Assembly: GCA_035041965.1 (NCBI GenBank)
Contig: JAPYMA010002963.1
Location: 214,149-278,148, forward strand
Direction: 5' to 3'
DNA length: 64,000 nucleotides
DNA from: Anisakis pegreffii
Taxonomy: Eukaryota; Nematoda; Chromadorea; Rhabditida; Anisakidae
The translations under genes and the position numbers were made by a program. The notes beneath the pieces were generated by a model, which searched no databases, was not told the origin of the DNA, and saw only the letters and a list, made by a program, of their open reading frames with translations. Numbering within the stretch: position 1 is the first letter of the stretch; every line of letters starts with the position of its first letter. Of this stretch, positions 1-13,500 are shown in pieces.

Positions 1-3000
1 ACGGAGCCTGCGCAAATTTTGATGCTAGAATCAGCGAGTTTATCATCGAAACTCTAGTTGACGACAATCCAAGGAGGATAAGTGCTATTCATAATATTTA
101 CTGAATAATATTCAATATGGGACACAAGAGGGTGAGTGGCATTCCAAAGCGTGATAATCCGAATTCAGTCAAAGTTTACGTTGATCGAATTCGCTTAACG
201 CAGCGATAAGAACTGTGGTTGGCAATTGCCATTGAAGCAAAGCTATCGAAACGGATCTATCGTTGAATGCTCATTCCAGTATTCCTTCTGTTAACCAAAA
301 AAATAATTCCTTGAAAGCAAGTCACTAGAGCGTGTTCTATCTTGTGAATGCCGCATCACGAGTGCATCTTATTACGTTCTTATGAAGTTATCACCTGCAG
401 TTACCGACGAAAATCACCTGCAGTTAGTGACGATTTTACGTACGATGAAATTGCCGTCGTCAGTTATGAAATCTTTGTCCTATCTTTTCGGTGGCACTCA
501 TCAGAATAGAATGGTGAATATTCTATTAAGAATTCATAAGAAAGGATGTAATGAAATTCCTGAGAAAGAATGTGTGTTGTCCTATGAGAGCAATCTCTTT
601 GAACGGTTTACTTTATGCGTCATTAGTGAACCAATCAAGGTTTACTTAGTGTTCCTTATCGTTTTCACTGAATCAACCCTTTTTACATTATTCAAGTAAG
701 CAAACACATAAAACCGTTTATAACTATGTATTGTCACCAAACAAAAAAGACGTTCACTTTCATTATTCTCATATTTCATTTATACTTTTATCTTGAATAT
801 TTCTTGATGCAATATTCTTATCAATCAATTCCTCTTATCAACTAATCAATCCATGCACCTTCATTCCCATCGTTTAGACCCCTCTATGCATCGTTTGATG
901 CCAAAAATGAAACATTTCGAACAGAATATTCTCAGTAGTGGAATATTCAATAATATCGTTCCATTCTGTTTTAAAAATTTCAGCTGAACAAGAGCTTTGG
1001 CTCTGATTTTTGTATCATTTCATTTCATTCATTTATTTAGGATGGCATTATTGTTGTCATCCAGCAAAATGAACTCAAACTTCAGAGAGAGAGTGGCACC
1101 TTGTCACAAGAATTAACGTAATGTCTTTCATCTCGATGTCTTCATTCTACAACACCCTGATCGTTCACACTTCTTGCTTCTCTTACCATCCGAGGATTTT
1201 CCCAATGCGTTTTTCTGCTCTCGATCACATCGTATTTCACTTCGTTAGCTTTTAAGAGCTTCATGAAAACTCTCCACCACTACAAGTGGTTGTATTATGC
1301 GGCAGTATCATTCTATTAAAACTGTAAGTCTAACGATCGATCCAATATATTGGAAGTGTGGAAAGTTTTAGAAACGAATTGTACAAATGAGCAATTATGT
1401 GGATTTGGGAAATTCGGGAAAACTCAACTTCAGTTTGGGAAAATGTGACGAGCGATAATTAAATCAAGCTTTGTAATATTGTTAGATGATCGTTATCGTC
1501 GGACATTCTCCTATGGCAAGCATTTCTAGAGAACGCGTTACAGTATGATGGAACGTGAATCTGAAAGATACAGCTAGTGACTAATCGAGAATTTATGCGA
1601 TTGAAATGGCTATGTTATGTGGGGCACTGCTGATTGGTTTACCTGTGGATGATGATTCATAGTGACGTTTGAAAGTATCATGGCCTTTAAAGTATTATTT
1701 GTCGATGATGAATGTGTATTATGGCCTTCAAAAGTATTACGTCTTTTCAAGAATATAGCAGTCGAGTATTATGGCCTTTAAAGCGGATTAATGTCGAAAA
1801 CCATAATCGAAATTGAATGCTGAATTTATCGTTATCACATTAAGCAGCTTATGCACATCCTCTTTGTCATGCCAACAAAAACGATCACAACCCATTCGCG
1901 AACCAATAAATGCATCAACACTCACAAATCACGAATTTCCATTTTGTGTCATGAGTCAATAACACAATTTGTATAACACATGATCAAACTCAAGTGCGTT
2001 CGTCACTAATTACTCATATCGTTGAATATACGTGATATGTTTGAGGCTTTCAGTTTAATTGCCTGTCATCAATTTCATAACTTTCAATTTATGTTTACAT
2101 ATTCAGAACACGTTGCAAATTTGCGTTTATAACACCATTGCAACAACTTCTTTCGTTCGTACACTAGGTGTACAGTAGTATCTGTGTTTGTTAATGGCGG
2201 TTACACTCGAATATTATGAAATTGGAAGGGATAGGAGTCGCTTGTTTTTTTCGTGAAGAAATGAATAAGCTTTAAGCGATTATGACTTTTAAAATGTCGA
2301 GAGGTGGAAGTGTAATCTATGATATATCTGAAACTTACTCTTTTAAAGATTGTTTCACGAACAACCTTCTCCGATTGTATTTCATTAACTTAAAAATGAC
2401 TGCTCATCATTTAAACATGTATCGCGCTCCAGCTGAAAGTACAAATGCCATTCTATCGATCTGATGAAGACATCATTTAATCAAATCACATTATTTCAAT
2501 GTTCATAATGTGAAGGCCTCCACATCCCGTACTCAAAAAAAGCTTCCCAAGCTGACAATTTTTTCGGCAGACTCATTACGCATAAACGACAACAATCAAA
2601 CATTTTTCCTCTCATGACCGTATACATATATATAATCATCAGTTTCACGAAATTCTATTTCCAAGCAAATTAACAAACTGCATCTGCTTCTCAGTGAACG
2701 GTGCAAGGTTTATGCTACTGATAGTGAGACAAAAAAGAATGAATGCTGAATCGTAAACATTTGATCGTTGTCTCTCTTATTGTTTTCATGCGATCGGTTG
2801 GCATGGAGATTAGCTTTTGTCAAAAAGCTTTCAGGGAACTGGACGATTGGTTAGTGTCATTTCTAGGTAGGTGTTGACGTTGATGCTCTGAGGTAATACT
2901 CTCAATACTCTATTGACGCTGATGCTCTGAGGTAATACTCTCAATGTTTGATCGTATGATTTCCATTGCCACTCCTTACTGTGAATTTCATCATTCCCAC

Positions 3001-3761
3001 ATCATAATGACGAACAGTGTGAAAATAATACTTGTTTATTAGACAGTCATCGAATGCGCGTCGCTGTCACTGATTTCATTCGTCGAATCTCGTTAGCATC
3101 ACTAAAACTTAACGAAGCGATAATTGCAAATGGCTCATGCATATGAATGATCAGTCTAGCAGTAGACGATTATTCAGTCGTTGTTTGCTCTCCAAAATAT
3201 AGTCACGAAGAAATTATTTGATTGCGTTTTCATTGTTCGATGTGTTCATTAGCAAAAACGAGACTATTGCAAGTTAACGCTTTAATTGCTCGACTGCAAC
3301 TTAGAACAGTAGTCTCTTGAGATGATTCCGTGATAAACAACCTTCAGCATCACAGACAGCATTACGTTCAACGGCTGTGTTTACGGACGAGTGCATAAGT
3401 GAATGTCTGCGGTGATCCCCATCGATCCACTGTCTGAATGCCGTAATGACTTCATTCGCAACTGTCCTCAATTTTTTATTGATCATCAGCAGTTATTTTT
3501 TGTTTGCTACCATCAAGCTTTTTGATTACATGCTTTTCAGCGGAAATGATTCGAATTTGTTTGGAAATGTTATTCATTGGTTGAAAATTTGCTACACTCT
3601 GTCATGCTTATGAAATTTATTGTAAACGCGTTTCCGTCTGTCGGTATCATTCAGAACATTTCGCCGAGAGTGCAAAAGCAACAATGTTTGCACGTACGTG
3701 ATGGGTACCACAATAAGTTGTCGCATCGCATACGCGTTTTCCGTTTCAAAACACATTTAGT
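1..3761. other. Gene-poor leader region, no identified gene
   Basis: I recognise no gene here. A plus-strand frame at 382-699 has no family resemblance. A minus-strand frame at 3301-3486 reads somewhat like protein and could be a terminal exon, but no partner exon was found. A short tandem duplication of about 39 bp lies at 2874-2946, and a motif around TATGGCCTT recurs three times between about 1680 and 1790. The remainder looks like AT-rich intergenic or intronic DNA. Confidence 0.5.
2874..2946. repeat. Two-copy 39-bp direct repeat
   Basis: Two adjacent, nearly identical units begin TTGACG(T/C)TGATGCTCTGAG at 2874 and 2913. They are followed by a shared TAATACTCTCAAT stretch. No function is apparent. 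Confidence 0.8.
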
Positions 3762-3779
3762 ATGAATCTTTTGCAGTCG

Positions 3780-6029
3780 ATGCCCGATAAAGTTGGATGT
3801 TGTTTCAGTTGTTCAAGAGTACTTCTTACTCTTCTCAACATTATCCTATTGGTAGGTGTTTCATTTTATCGTTCATTTGACAGGTGAACCAATGAAGGAA
3901 TAATCATACAAGGCAGAAGATTCCACAAAATCTTATTTCTAAACAAACGTCTACTTAACAATGTTTCTCAGTGCGAAACATATGTGATGATCTCAGCCAT
4001 CCATTTGTTGCTTTCAACGCTTCATCACTACTACCAACCAACAAATCAATTAAGCGGTAATCGAGGAGAGATAATGAATTCAATCAACTCAGCAAGCAAA
4101 CTGAATTCATCAAAGCAGATCCACGAAAAGTGCAAGATGAAATGAAAAGCAACAATAATGCTTGTTCAGTCAGAATTGCATGCACTCTACTTTTATCGTG
4201 GCAAATAAATTTATCAATCAAATAGAACATGAAAAATGAGAATGAAATGAATTTATTAGAATTTAAAAGAACTTAAGCAAAACTTGTGGGTGTTAGTTGT
4301 TGGAAATACATACAATCTTTGTGGGCTTCAGCTTGGCGGTTTAACGGTCATTGGATTGACATTATGGATACGTTTTGATGTTTCGTTCGAAGAAGAAATG
4401 CGTGAAACTCTTTTGAACGAGAACACGGGCAGTCGAGAAATGGCCGATGTTAAGGAGCAATTCAGGACTGCTGTAAGGCACTCACCTTCGAATTGCATTT
4501 GTTTTTGAACTTGCATATGAATGTGATGTTTGTATGAGCACTGATGCGTTATAAGTATCTCTCATCACGTAATGAGTTCATTTCATTGATAAATGATATT
4601 TATTTGAGAGCACCTCTTATCAGTACTGCATAAAATAGAACCGCATCAAATCCTATCGAAAAACGACTACTGCAAACATATTCGGAGAGATAAGAGGCAA
4701 TCGATGTGGAAGATATTACATTTGGCAAGAAATGGCTTTTATATTTCAGTTCGTGATTTGTTTTTGGGTGCTCTGTGCGTTTGGTTTAGCAGGAGCATTT
4801 ATTGGAGTGGTTGGATCATGCTCTGGGATATATCGGAATAAGCCCGCAGCTGCAGTTCATTTGATTCTGCTCTTCATAATGATGCTTCTCGAAATTGCAG
4901 TCGGCGTTTTCATTATCATCTACGAACCACATGTTCGTCTTTTGATTGATCCCTTTTGTATCCAAAATTTTAGCAAAAGTTTAGTGCCATCAAAATTCAT
5001 TCAGTTTTAAAATTTTTTGGGGATTAATGACTTGACTTTGCAAAGTATGACGATTCAATTGTAGAGTTACATTTCTGAAACAATTTCAGTTGAAAGAAGC
5101 CATCGATCATTACATCGTGCTGGCTGTAAGAAACGAATCAACTGATCACGAAGATATCAGTGTTATCCAAGCGAGAGTCAGTTTTTATTTCGTTAAAATG
5201 ATTTTCTTATCAGAACTTTGACAGATCCATCAGAAACAATCGAAGTTACGCTAAATGATTCAATAATCTTATCGTTAGAAAAATCTTTCAATTGTGCAAA
5301 ATGAGCGATTTCGTGTTGGATACGACAATTTGCAGTTTTTGAGTGGTTGATACATTCAAAATACAATTTTCGTTTTATCAATTTTCTAAACGGAAAACGA
5401 TGATGAAGCTTACTGATTGACACGAATAAAAAGCGATTTAGGTTGGAGTGGTCAGATCTTTTCATCCTTTCCACAAACAAAGTCTGTTGAGATCAATGCA
5501 ATAGAATCAACTCAAATATTTCAATTTCAGTACAATTGCTGTGGCGCTGAACACATGCAGTCACCACAATGTACTGCCAGTGGCAAGGTAAAATAAAACC
5601 ATTCTTCTCAAACTTCACACTCTATTTCGATCATGTTTGAACAGATACTAGCAAATAGTGATTCGGAAAGCATTTTTAATTGAAACAGTGCATATTCCCA
5701 ACGTGGCATCTTCTTTGAATACTCCTCTTCATGAGTCACCGTGTAACTGCCACCATTAATTTTAGAAGATATCAACTTTCTACCTGACAAAATGATAATC
5801 ACCCAATGTTTGTGATATTTTATTATGATGTTCTCAGTACCATGTCGAGAATTCGTTCAAGTAAAAACCCTACTTACAGCCTACGTGCACAGCATCAGCT
5901 TGGGATCACCTAACGACGACATTAATGATCGCTGGATTTGTTACTATTGGTATTCTTGTATTTCAACTGATTAACGCAATCACGGCAATCATTCTAATCG
6001 CATCTAAAAATCGTTCTTCAACCGTCTGA
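3780..6029 (+). CDS. Tetraspanin family membrane protein
   Basis: Four-pass membrane scaffold protein, expected at the plasma membrane or in endosomes organising partner proteins. Six exons with phase 0 joins: 3780-3851, 4332-4472, 4750-about 4932, 5090-5176, 5531-5587 and 5880-6029, giving about 229 residues, normal for the family. TM1 spans about residues 14-35, TM2 74-96 (ending GVVGSCSG), TM3 106-126 and TM4 192-216. The large loop carries the family signature YNCCGAE at 162-168 and two further cysteines (PQC, PTC), so it is a short EC2. The start is placed at MPDKVGCC because a TTTTGCAG acceptor lies 3 nt upstream; an in-frame ATG at 3762 would add six residues. The end of exon 3 is the least certain boundary: 4932 matches family spacing, but the donor GTTCGT is weak. 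The last exon has a second, stronger-looking upstream acceptor at 5837 whose use would run into an in-frame TAA. Confidence 0.92.
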
Positions 6030-7532
6030 TGCTTAGTTGAAGATTTACTTTGATCATTCATGACAAGCGTTTTGAGATCGCTTCATTGCCTTTTTTCGAA
6101 AGCCGATTTGAATTCCATCTGTTACAAAACACTTTTCGATTGTTCTTTGCTTAACGAATAAATATTTCTTCTGAAGCATCTTCTCAGACTTAACCATCAG
6201 TGTCATCAATTCCTGAACGACGTTCTTTTTGTCATATTGGATTGGAACCTTTATTGGATTGAGAAAACCTTTTGATGGTCATTTACCGTTGCCAAAAAAT
6301 GGACTGTTCACCAAGAGTGGTAAATTACCTAATGTTATTCGTAAAACTAGAAATTCTGTACAAAAATTCTTTGTCTTCGAAGTTTCTGCGTTTCATCCAA
6401 ACAATTTTGGTTTGATTTGTCTTCTGTTATTGTAATATAAATTATTTCTTGGCTACCTGAATCAAGTAAATCAGATAATGAATTTGTTTTTAAGTGGATC
6501 TTTACGTTGTATCTCCATGAAACGTGAATGTAAAATAATATCCTGATGACTGTTAAGAATGTTTTTATTACTCATTATATCTCGTTCGTTTGGATTGCTC
6601 TCTCTTGCGGTCAAAAGCCAAGGATATTTGTTGATGTATTCCTGAAACGTATGCATCGAAACGCCATCCATCATTTATTTGATAATAATAATAATATTTG
6701 TGTATAGTATCACTATTTTCTGATTTTTCATATTCATAAAAACAAAATCGCATTCGTGAATCATTTGTTAATCATGGTAATTGAAGATCGTCATTTTGAC
6801 ATTATTGTATCAATAAATAATTTACAGTTGACTTCTTGTCAAAAGTTCTTATGAGAAGGTCGGTGACTATCAGTCAGACGGTGCAACGTTCAACAAACTC
6901 AGCGCATGAATAACTCCATTCGGACAGTTCAATGCACTTTCAAAATTTAGCTGTTCTCTTTTTGGGCTGATTAGCTTATGCCCACGAATTTCGTGTAAAA
7001 TATGCTAAAAGATTTCTGTGCGCAAGTACGTGGCCTTTTTCATCGGAAAAACTGCTAATCACGCTAATTGTATGCGCTAATTGCGTGTGAAAATATGCCA
7101 TTTTGAAGCCTATTCAAAGTTCTCACTGAACCGTCTTCTTGACTGAGTGCACGCAAACATTGTTGCTTCCGTTCGAATTTGGAAATATGCGGGGAGTTTT
7201 TCGAAGGAATTTTTGTTGAGATATACAATGAGAAAAAAAGCAGCTGGAACTACTGAGCAGTGCCATACAGTGCGATATCTAAGAGTATGACTTGCTGAAA
7301 GAGTGTGTGAATCGAAAGTGTAATGAGCAAAACTTAGACTGATTACATTCATTATCACACACACACACACACATTACATCTTCAAACAACAAATACGATT
7401 TGATATGGAATGAAGATCGTAAATTTCAAATTGAGGAAGTGGATCGTTTAAGTAATCATGCGATCAGCAAGAATAATCACTTTGTAAGTCCGGTTTCTCG
7501 TCGTTATGAGTTTGGTTTGCTTGCGGTGTAAT
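6030..7532. other. Intergenic region between tetraspanin and the Kv channel 3' end
   Basis: Nothing recognisable. The plus-strand tetraspanin and the minus-strand channel converge here, so both 3' UTRs should lie in it. Short frames at 6229-6435 (+), 6471-6674 (-) and 7110-7370 (-) lack family features. A CA dinucleotide tract sits at 7356-7372. Confidence 0.5.
7356..7372. repeat. CA microsatellite
   Basis: An uninterrupted run of CA dinucleotides in the convergent intergenic region. Confidence 0.9.
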
Positions 7533-10500
7533 TCACACAAACGCTTTTGCCATCCTTCGTCGTCGTTGCGTTATTTTGAAATCATTTTTTTCCGTATCGT
7601 AATTCTTTGAGAAGTTCTCAACAATCATTGTGATTGGGAATGCGAGCACGAGTACGCCCGAAATACTCGCACAGCTCGCGATCAGCTTACCAACTGAAAT
7701 TGTTCACTTCGTCATAATAACATTGTCCTACGAGAAGTTTTTACTGAGACACTACTATTGCTTTCTGGGACAGTCCAATGCGTCTCTGTAAATGATTGGA
7801 AGCCAATTCTTTATAAATTCCAACCGAAACATTTGCACCAATTCAAACCAATATTTCAAAATGCATGCTATTCAGCAATGCCTTTTCAGTCAGAACCAAA
7901 AGAGCCATTTTAAAGACTATTTTCGTGGTCTTAATAGCCAATATGAGCTCTGTTTTTCACGATAACCAATTCTCTGTAAATTTTTAAAAGTGAGTTCTAA
8001 ATGAAGAAATTCAATGAATGTACGCTCGCATCGGAATTAACAATGGAACAATAACTTGTTGAGTGGTGATAACTTGTATTAACTCAGTGAACTTAAACAA
8101 TTGCACACTAAACTACACTCCATATTCAATAAAATGTTCATGTCTATCATAGAGTACATGTGTATATCGCAGTTGGCACTATTGCTCACTATTATAAACT
8201 TTTTCATTCGGATTTACATAGAATAGGGCATCATGGAACAATCAGAGTTCATATTCGTCATCTGTACGCAAAAAAAACCTTAAAAATGGCTTTCTCGTTC
8301 CTGGCTTAGAAGCCACTACTGAACTCTATATTTTTATAGGTAGATTTTCGAACTGATGAGAAAATTCTACTCGGAATTTTAAGAAAATTTGTGATCATTT
8401 ATAGGAAAAGGTGTTCGCAATTGCGTTCTCGGCACTTAAATGTGCCAGAAATTAGCATTCTTGGTTCGGTTGTAAGTGAGTTTAGTTTTTGTTGGACACT
8501 CGGATCAGTGACAATCCACATATCAAAGAGAATCACAATGCGATTGCAGTGGAGGATAACCCATTCGATGTTTTCTGCTAGAAAGTCTGGAGCGCATTAC
8601 ATGATCTACATGTTTCTCGGCTTCATTTCGAATCATTTCAGCATCCGCGTTCAACTACACCACTGAGATGAGAATTCTGCGATCATGAATAAAGATTCGG
8701 AATGATGAAAACAATGCATGAATGCGGACAATGAGTTGATGAGAAGAAGCGATGAAAACAAGAAGAAAATAAAAACTAACAAACTGTCTGCGGACAGAAG
8801 TCACCGTATCCAACTGTTGTCATAGTAACAATGCACCTAAAAATCAACAACCCAAATGTCAATCTCATTTGGATTCAACAAATTCATGAATGTATTTCTG
8901 TAGCAGTTTTCACACAAATTTATCAATACTATCGTACTGCTGCAAGAAATGAAGCTGCACAGAAAAACTGAAGTTTCATTCGCAATGCAATGTTCTCTCC
9001 TACTGTTTTTGCCCAATTCAATGGAACAATAATAGCTGATTTCGCATTCATTTTAATTATTCAACTGCTGGGATTTATCTGACTGAATGATTCTGAAAGA
9101 GAATGAATTGATGTGAAATTTCACTGCCAAATGCACCATAAATCCCCTATTGAATAATTTTATCAAGAACGTTGAATGAATCGAACTTACCACCATCCGG
9201 CATGGGGAATCGATCTGAAACAAAAGCAACTTTCAAACAAACAAACTTTTCGTGTTTACTGTGTATTGTTTTCATTAAGCATCTGATTTTTGGAATTCTT
9301 TGTTTCTTTGGAAGCACATCAGGTTCTGCGTAATTGAGAAAATGGTGTGATTTAACATGAAAAATGTCGAGTGGCCAGTGCACCGAACCATTCAATTGCA
9401 ATCTCAGAATCGTACTTTGAATCGAAATAATACACGTAGTTTTTTTTCAGAGCACATTTGCGGCTTCATTTTTCACATCCACAAATATGATCTCTTATGT
9501 TCGAAACAAGAATTTAGCCAATATTTGTGACTACAAATAAGATTCCACAAGGAACATGTAACTTTTGCTCACAGCCTAGAAGGAAACTCTGAACATTCAG
9601 CATCATATGAGCTTCGGAATGTTCAGAGTAGTGATGTTTCCTTGGAAGTGAACTGCTCTACTCCAGTTCTATCACTATTCTGTTCCTAGGAATAGAATAG
9701 AAAAGCTTCAAAAGATCGGATATGGAGAACACAATATGAACAGCTGGAAAGACAGAGCAGAACAGAACAGAATCAGTATTGAAATTTCAGGATGATAGAA
9801 CAGAACAGAAAGGCTTTCCAAAAACCTCAATGCAGATCAGGTGAACGGGCAGATTAGAACACATCACGGCTTTGACTATTTCTGAATGAAAAATCGAGGT
9901 GGTTATGAGTTGTATTAGCAACAAGCATACACACAGTTGTTTCGTTTGGAAAATGTGGAATGCGAAAAATATTGCAATTCCTCCATTCAAAACGTTTTTC
10001 CTCCGATTAAACGTGATCAGAACCACCGTAAGAGGAGAGAGAGGATCAATGAAAAAAAATCAATCGGAAGTCCGTCACTTTAGATCCGGGAGATTAATCC
10101 CTATCCATCATAGCGAATTTGCATCCAAAGTTTAAAGGTTAGTGTGTCTCAGTGATCTCCGTTAGTTCTTCAATGATCTCGGTTACTGAAGCCTGAAAAA
10201 CCTCATTTTTTGTAGAAACCGACCCTTCCAAAAACCGACTACAAATGTAGAACTGAAATGTTTTTCCTCCACTTCTCATCACTAAACAGCGATCGACCGT
10301 TGCGTGATCACCTTCTTACGTCCTAGAGCCATTCCCACTTGCAGTCCTTCTCCCTGTTCACCCCTCATTTTCAACTCTAATCAATGTAGTCGTAATCTTC
10401 AACTTTTTTGCTATTACATTACGTTGATGGAAAAAATGTAACAGAATGTAACAGTTCAAACGATGGACTTCGACAAAACGGTTTTGAAAAGTTGAGTGCG

Positions 10501-13500
10501 CCAGAAGCGAACAGAAAAGGGCGGTCGAAGAGCGGAACAGAACAGAATAGAACATGTAACCAAAAGTGTAGAACAGAAACATCACTAGTTGAGGGATTGT
10601 GAATAGTGAATTGTTAAGAAACGCGAAGTGCGTCTGGAAACACATCTGAAACTTCTCTTTATTGCAGAATGAACGAATTCTCACTTGAATTTTGTGCCAG
10701 GTTCATCTCGTTCAGCAAAATACATTAATGTTGAGAAAAATATTATGGCGGTTAGCAAGAAGAGTGTTAGCATGGACAGTTCAGCAAGACTGAAAATAAA
10801 TTTACGATTCGTTAAAATGTGTCGTTGAATAATTCAGCAATTGAGCAATTGTTCATTTACTGATTGCTAAAGGTACTCAAGCATTTATAAACGAATCGAG
10901 CAAAAACAAATCACAACTCTTGTCAGCTAGCTGTTTTTCAAAGGGAAATCTGCCTTCTTCCCGCAACTGCATTTTGCTGTGGTTGAATCGAAGAAATTTT
11001 TGCTAAAGATTTTGCTATGAATCACGGAGGCAGAATCGCGAAGAAATGTGAAAACGTCTTGCTGCAGCATCCATTCACCTTGTCTTAACAGTCATACCGA
11101 ACGATTTCAAGCCACTTGAATACCTTGCCAGTTTGAATATTCGTGCAACTCGCATTACTCGCACACCCCTCATAACCATCGCCAAACCACGAAATTCACC
11201 AATTGTATGCGCACCAAGGCCTTAATTTGCGTTATCCTTATGATCCATTCATTTGATACCATCATTAGTTATAACAGATAACATGCTTGAACGCGTGTTA
11301 TGAGCGAGAAGAATACATCACATCAATATGTGCATCAATGCTATAGACTGCGCGATAATCCACTTCAGACATATTATTTCTACTATGGTCGAAAAATCTT
11401 CGATTAAACACATTGACTCGTATGTTTACTTCTGGATTTTTTCGGAGAATTATTTCAAGATTACAATGGTGTTCTTTAGATGAATTTGTTATTGGTTTGA
11501 ATAAATCAAATGATGCCAAACTGATGCCAAAAAAGCTGTGAATCAATGTTCTATAGAAATAGAACAGTAAGCAGATTGTTTGTGCTATTTTTACAAATTT
11601 TTTACGCTTATCTACATGCATCTTAAACGCTTATAAAAATATTGTCAATTCATTCAATTTCATCGTATGAATAAACTTTTCAAATGACTAAGAACATCGC
11701 ACCATCTACAACATTGACACGTGAATATGTACAATTTGTAAGGGTCATCGTCTAAAAGATGCCGTTGCATAGCACTCAAAAGGTTTAAACGAATTTCGTT
11801 AGTTCACACTTTCCTATTCGCAAGAGGATGTCTCCGTTTCCGTTCAACGTTCGAACTGATGTCCTCGACGTCGAAGTATGATCGAAGAGAATTGAACGCT
11901 CATTAGGCCTTATTCATAAAAGTTGCAACGTACGTTTGAAAATAGTGGAGTGTTGTAGGATAAGGCGTTTCGAGTTAATAGAAGTGAGTGTAAGGACATT
12001 ATTCGCGGAGTTGAAAAGAAACTAAATTCCTTCCAAATCCATACAGAAATCTATGCAGAAGCTGATCGTTTAAAACTGGCATTTGGCTAACTAATAATAA
12101 CTCCAAAAATCACAGTACATACCTGATAAACCTGCAATTTGAATAGTTTACCTTCAATCGGTAAAACGCTCTTCAATGTGCTATTGCCCTTGCTAGCGAT
12201 CAAGTGAAATTAACCTCATAATATTCTCACACTCTAACTACTGAATGAACTCATAACTATATAAACTAGCGATTGTATCGATCAATGATTTGCAAAGACG
12301 TCAAAAATTCTCTACGTTAATTTATTTTGTTCACTGATTGCTAGTCGATCTATCTTTCGTCTTTTTGGTACTCCTTATCATCGCTGCTCAAGTACCACTC
12401 AGAGCGCCAGCTTAATCCTAGTGTCGCTGAGACATCTTTCCAAAAGTGGTAAATTACAGCACCGAACCGTGCTTCATCACTTTCTAACGTATCAATTACG
12501 ACCACTGTGAACACCAATTGATAGGCGGCATAAGTCCAATCACGAAATCTAAAGGGAAGGCACTCACCAGCAACATGAAGAATCATTTCCAAATAAAACG
12601 GAATAATCGTCAAGCTATCGATTATATTCAACGGTTTACAAGCAAATTCACATTTCTTTGTACATACAGCAAATCTCACCAAATATTCAATCGTGAACCA
12701 AATCAGACACACCTGAAACTGCGTATTTAACATCGTTCATCGTAGCGATGCATGTTTGCAATTTCATTTCTCAATTGCAAACGTTGCACAGTCCTTCCTT
12801 TGCTCTATTTTTCTCAGCAAAATAACGTTCTTTGGATTTTTCGACTATTGATTATGATTCTGTGCTTTATTCGAGTACATTATTTGGTTAATCCTCTCGA
12901 AGTTCCATTTCAGAAAAACAATGTCCTAACTTATTTCGAAAAATTATGTCTTCGGATTGAGAAAATCAGCAACACAAATCTTATTCAAACGCAATCGTGT
13001 GCGATTAATTGTGTGGACTTATGATGATAATTTCAGTATCTTACTGGTACCAATTTTCCGAAGACAGCACTTCAGTTTCGAAGATAGCACTTCGTTGGAA
13101 GTTTTCAATCGCTGATTCAAGAAGCCTTTATATACAAAAAATTTTTCTTCTTCATAAACAATCATCGAATCATAGCTTTATTTTAAGGGATCACTGCTTT
13201 TTTCTGACAAAGAGCATTAGAATAATTCACTTTCAGCATGCTTCATTCCGTCATTATTAGCTAGGTAATGCGATATGAATTGAATGGATGTTGTCATTGC
13301 AGTAAAAATGTCCTATCCACATGTCTCCCAATGAGATCGAATCCACTAGAATTGAGGTGGGGAGAGGAAGTGACAGGTTAGGAGGAACTGCTACAAATAC
13401 AATTTTTCTCGATACTAGGCCCTCATCGAGTTCCACGAGTAGCTAATGTCTAGGGATCAGAAGCAAATGAATGAAGTGAAAAATTTGCGATAACAACCCT

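Noticed and set aside
3301..3486. Minus-strand 61-codon frame upstream of the tetraspanin
   Set aside because: Protein-like composition but no partner exon and no family; kept only as a note.
8390..8666. Minus-strand frame reading like a polar C-terminal exon (AEMIRNEAEKHVDHVMRSRL) near the Kv pore exon
   Set aside because: It lies between the pore exon and the S6 exon, which join perfectly in phase without it, and it has an upstream in-frame stop and no good acceptor.
9221..9401. Minus-strand FLNYAEPDVLPKK as a candidate S5-pore linker of the Kv channel
   Set aside because: A much better S5 exon at 10789-10685 ends in FAERDEPGTKF and joins the microexon in exact phase.
12752..13260. Plus-strand frames of 83-90 codons
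   Set aside because: They lie in an intron of the Kv gene on the other strand and show no family features.
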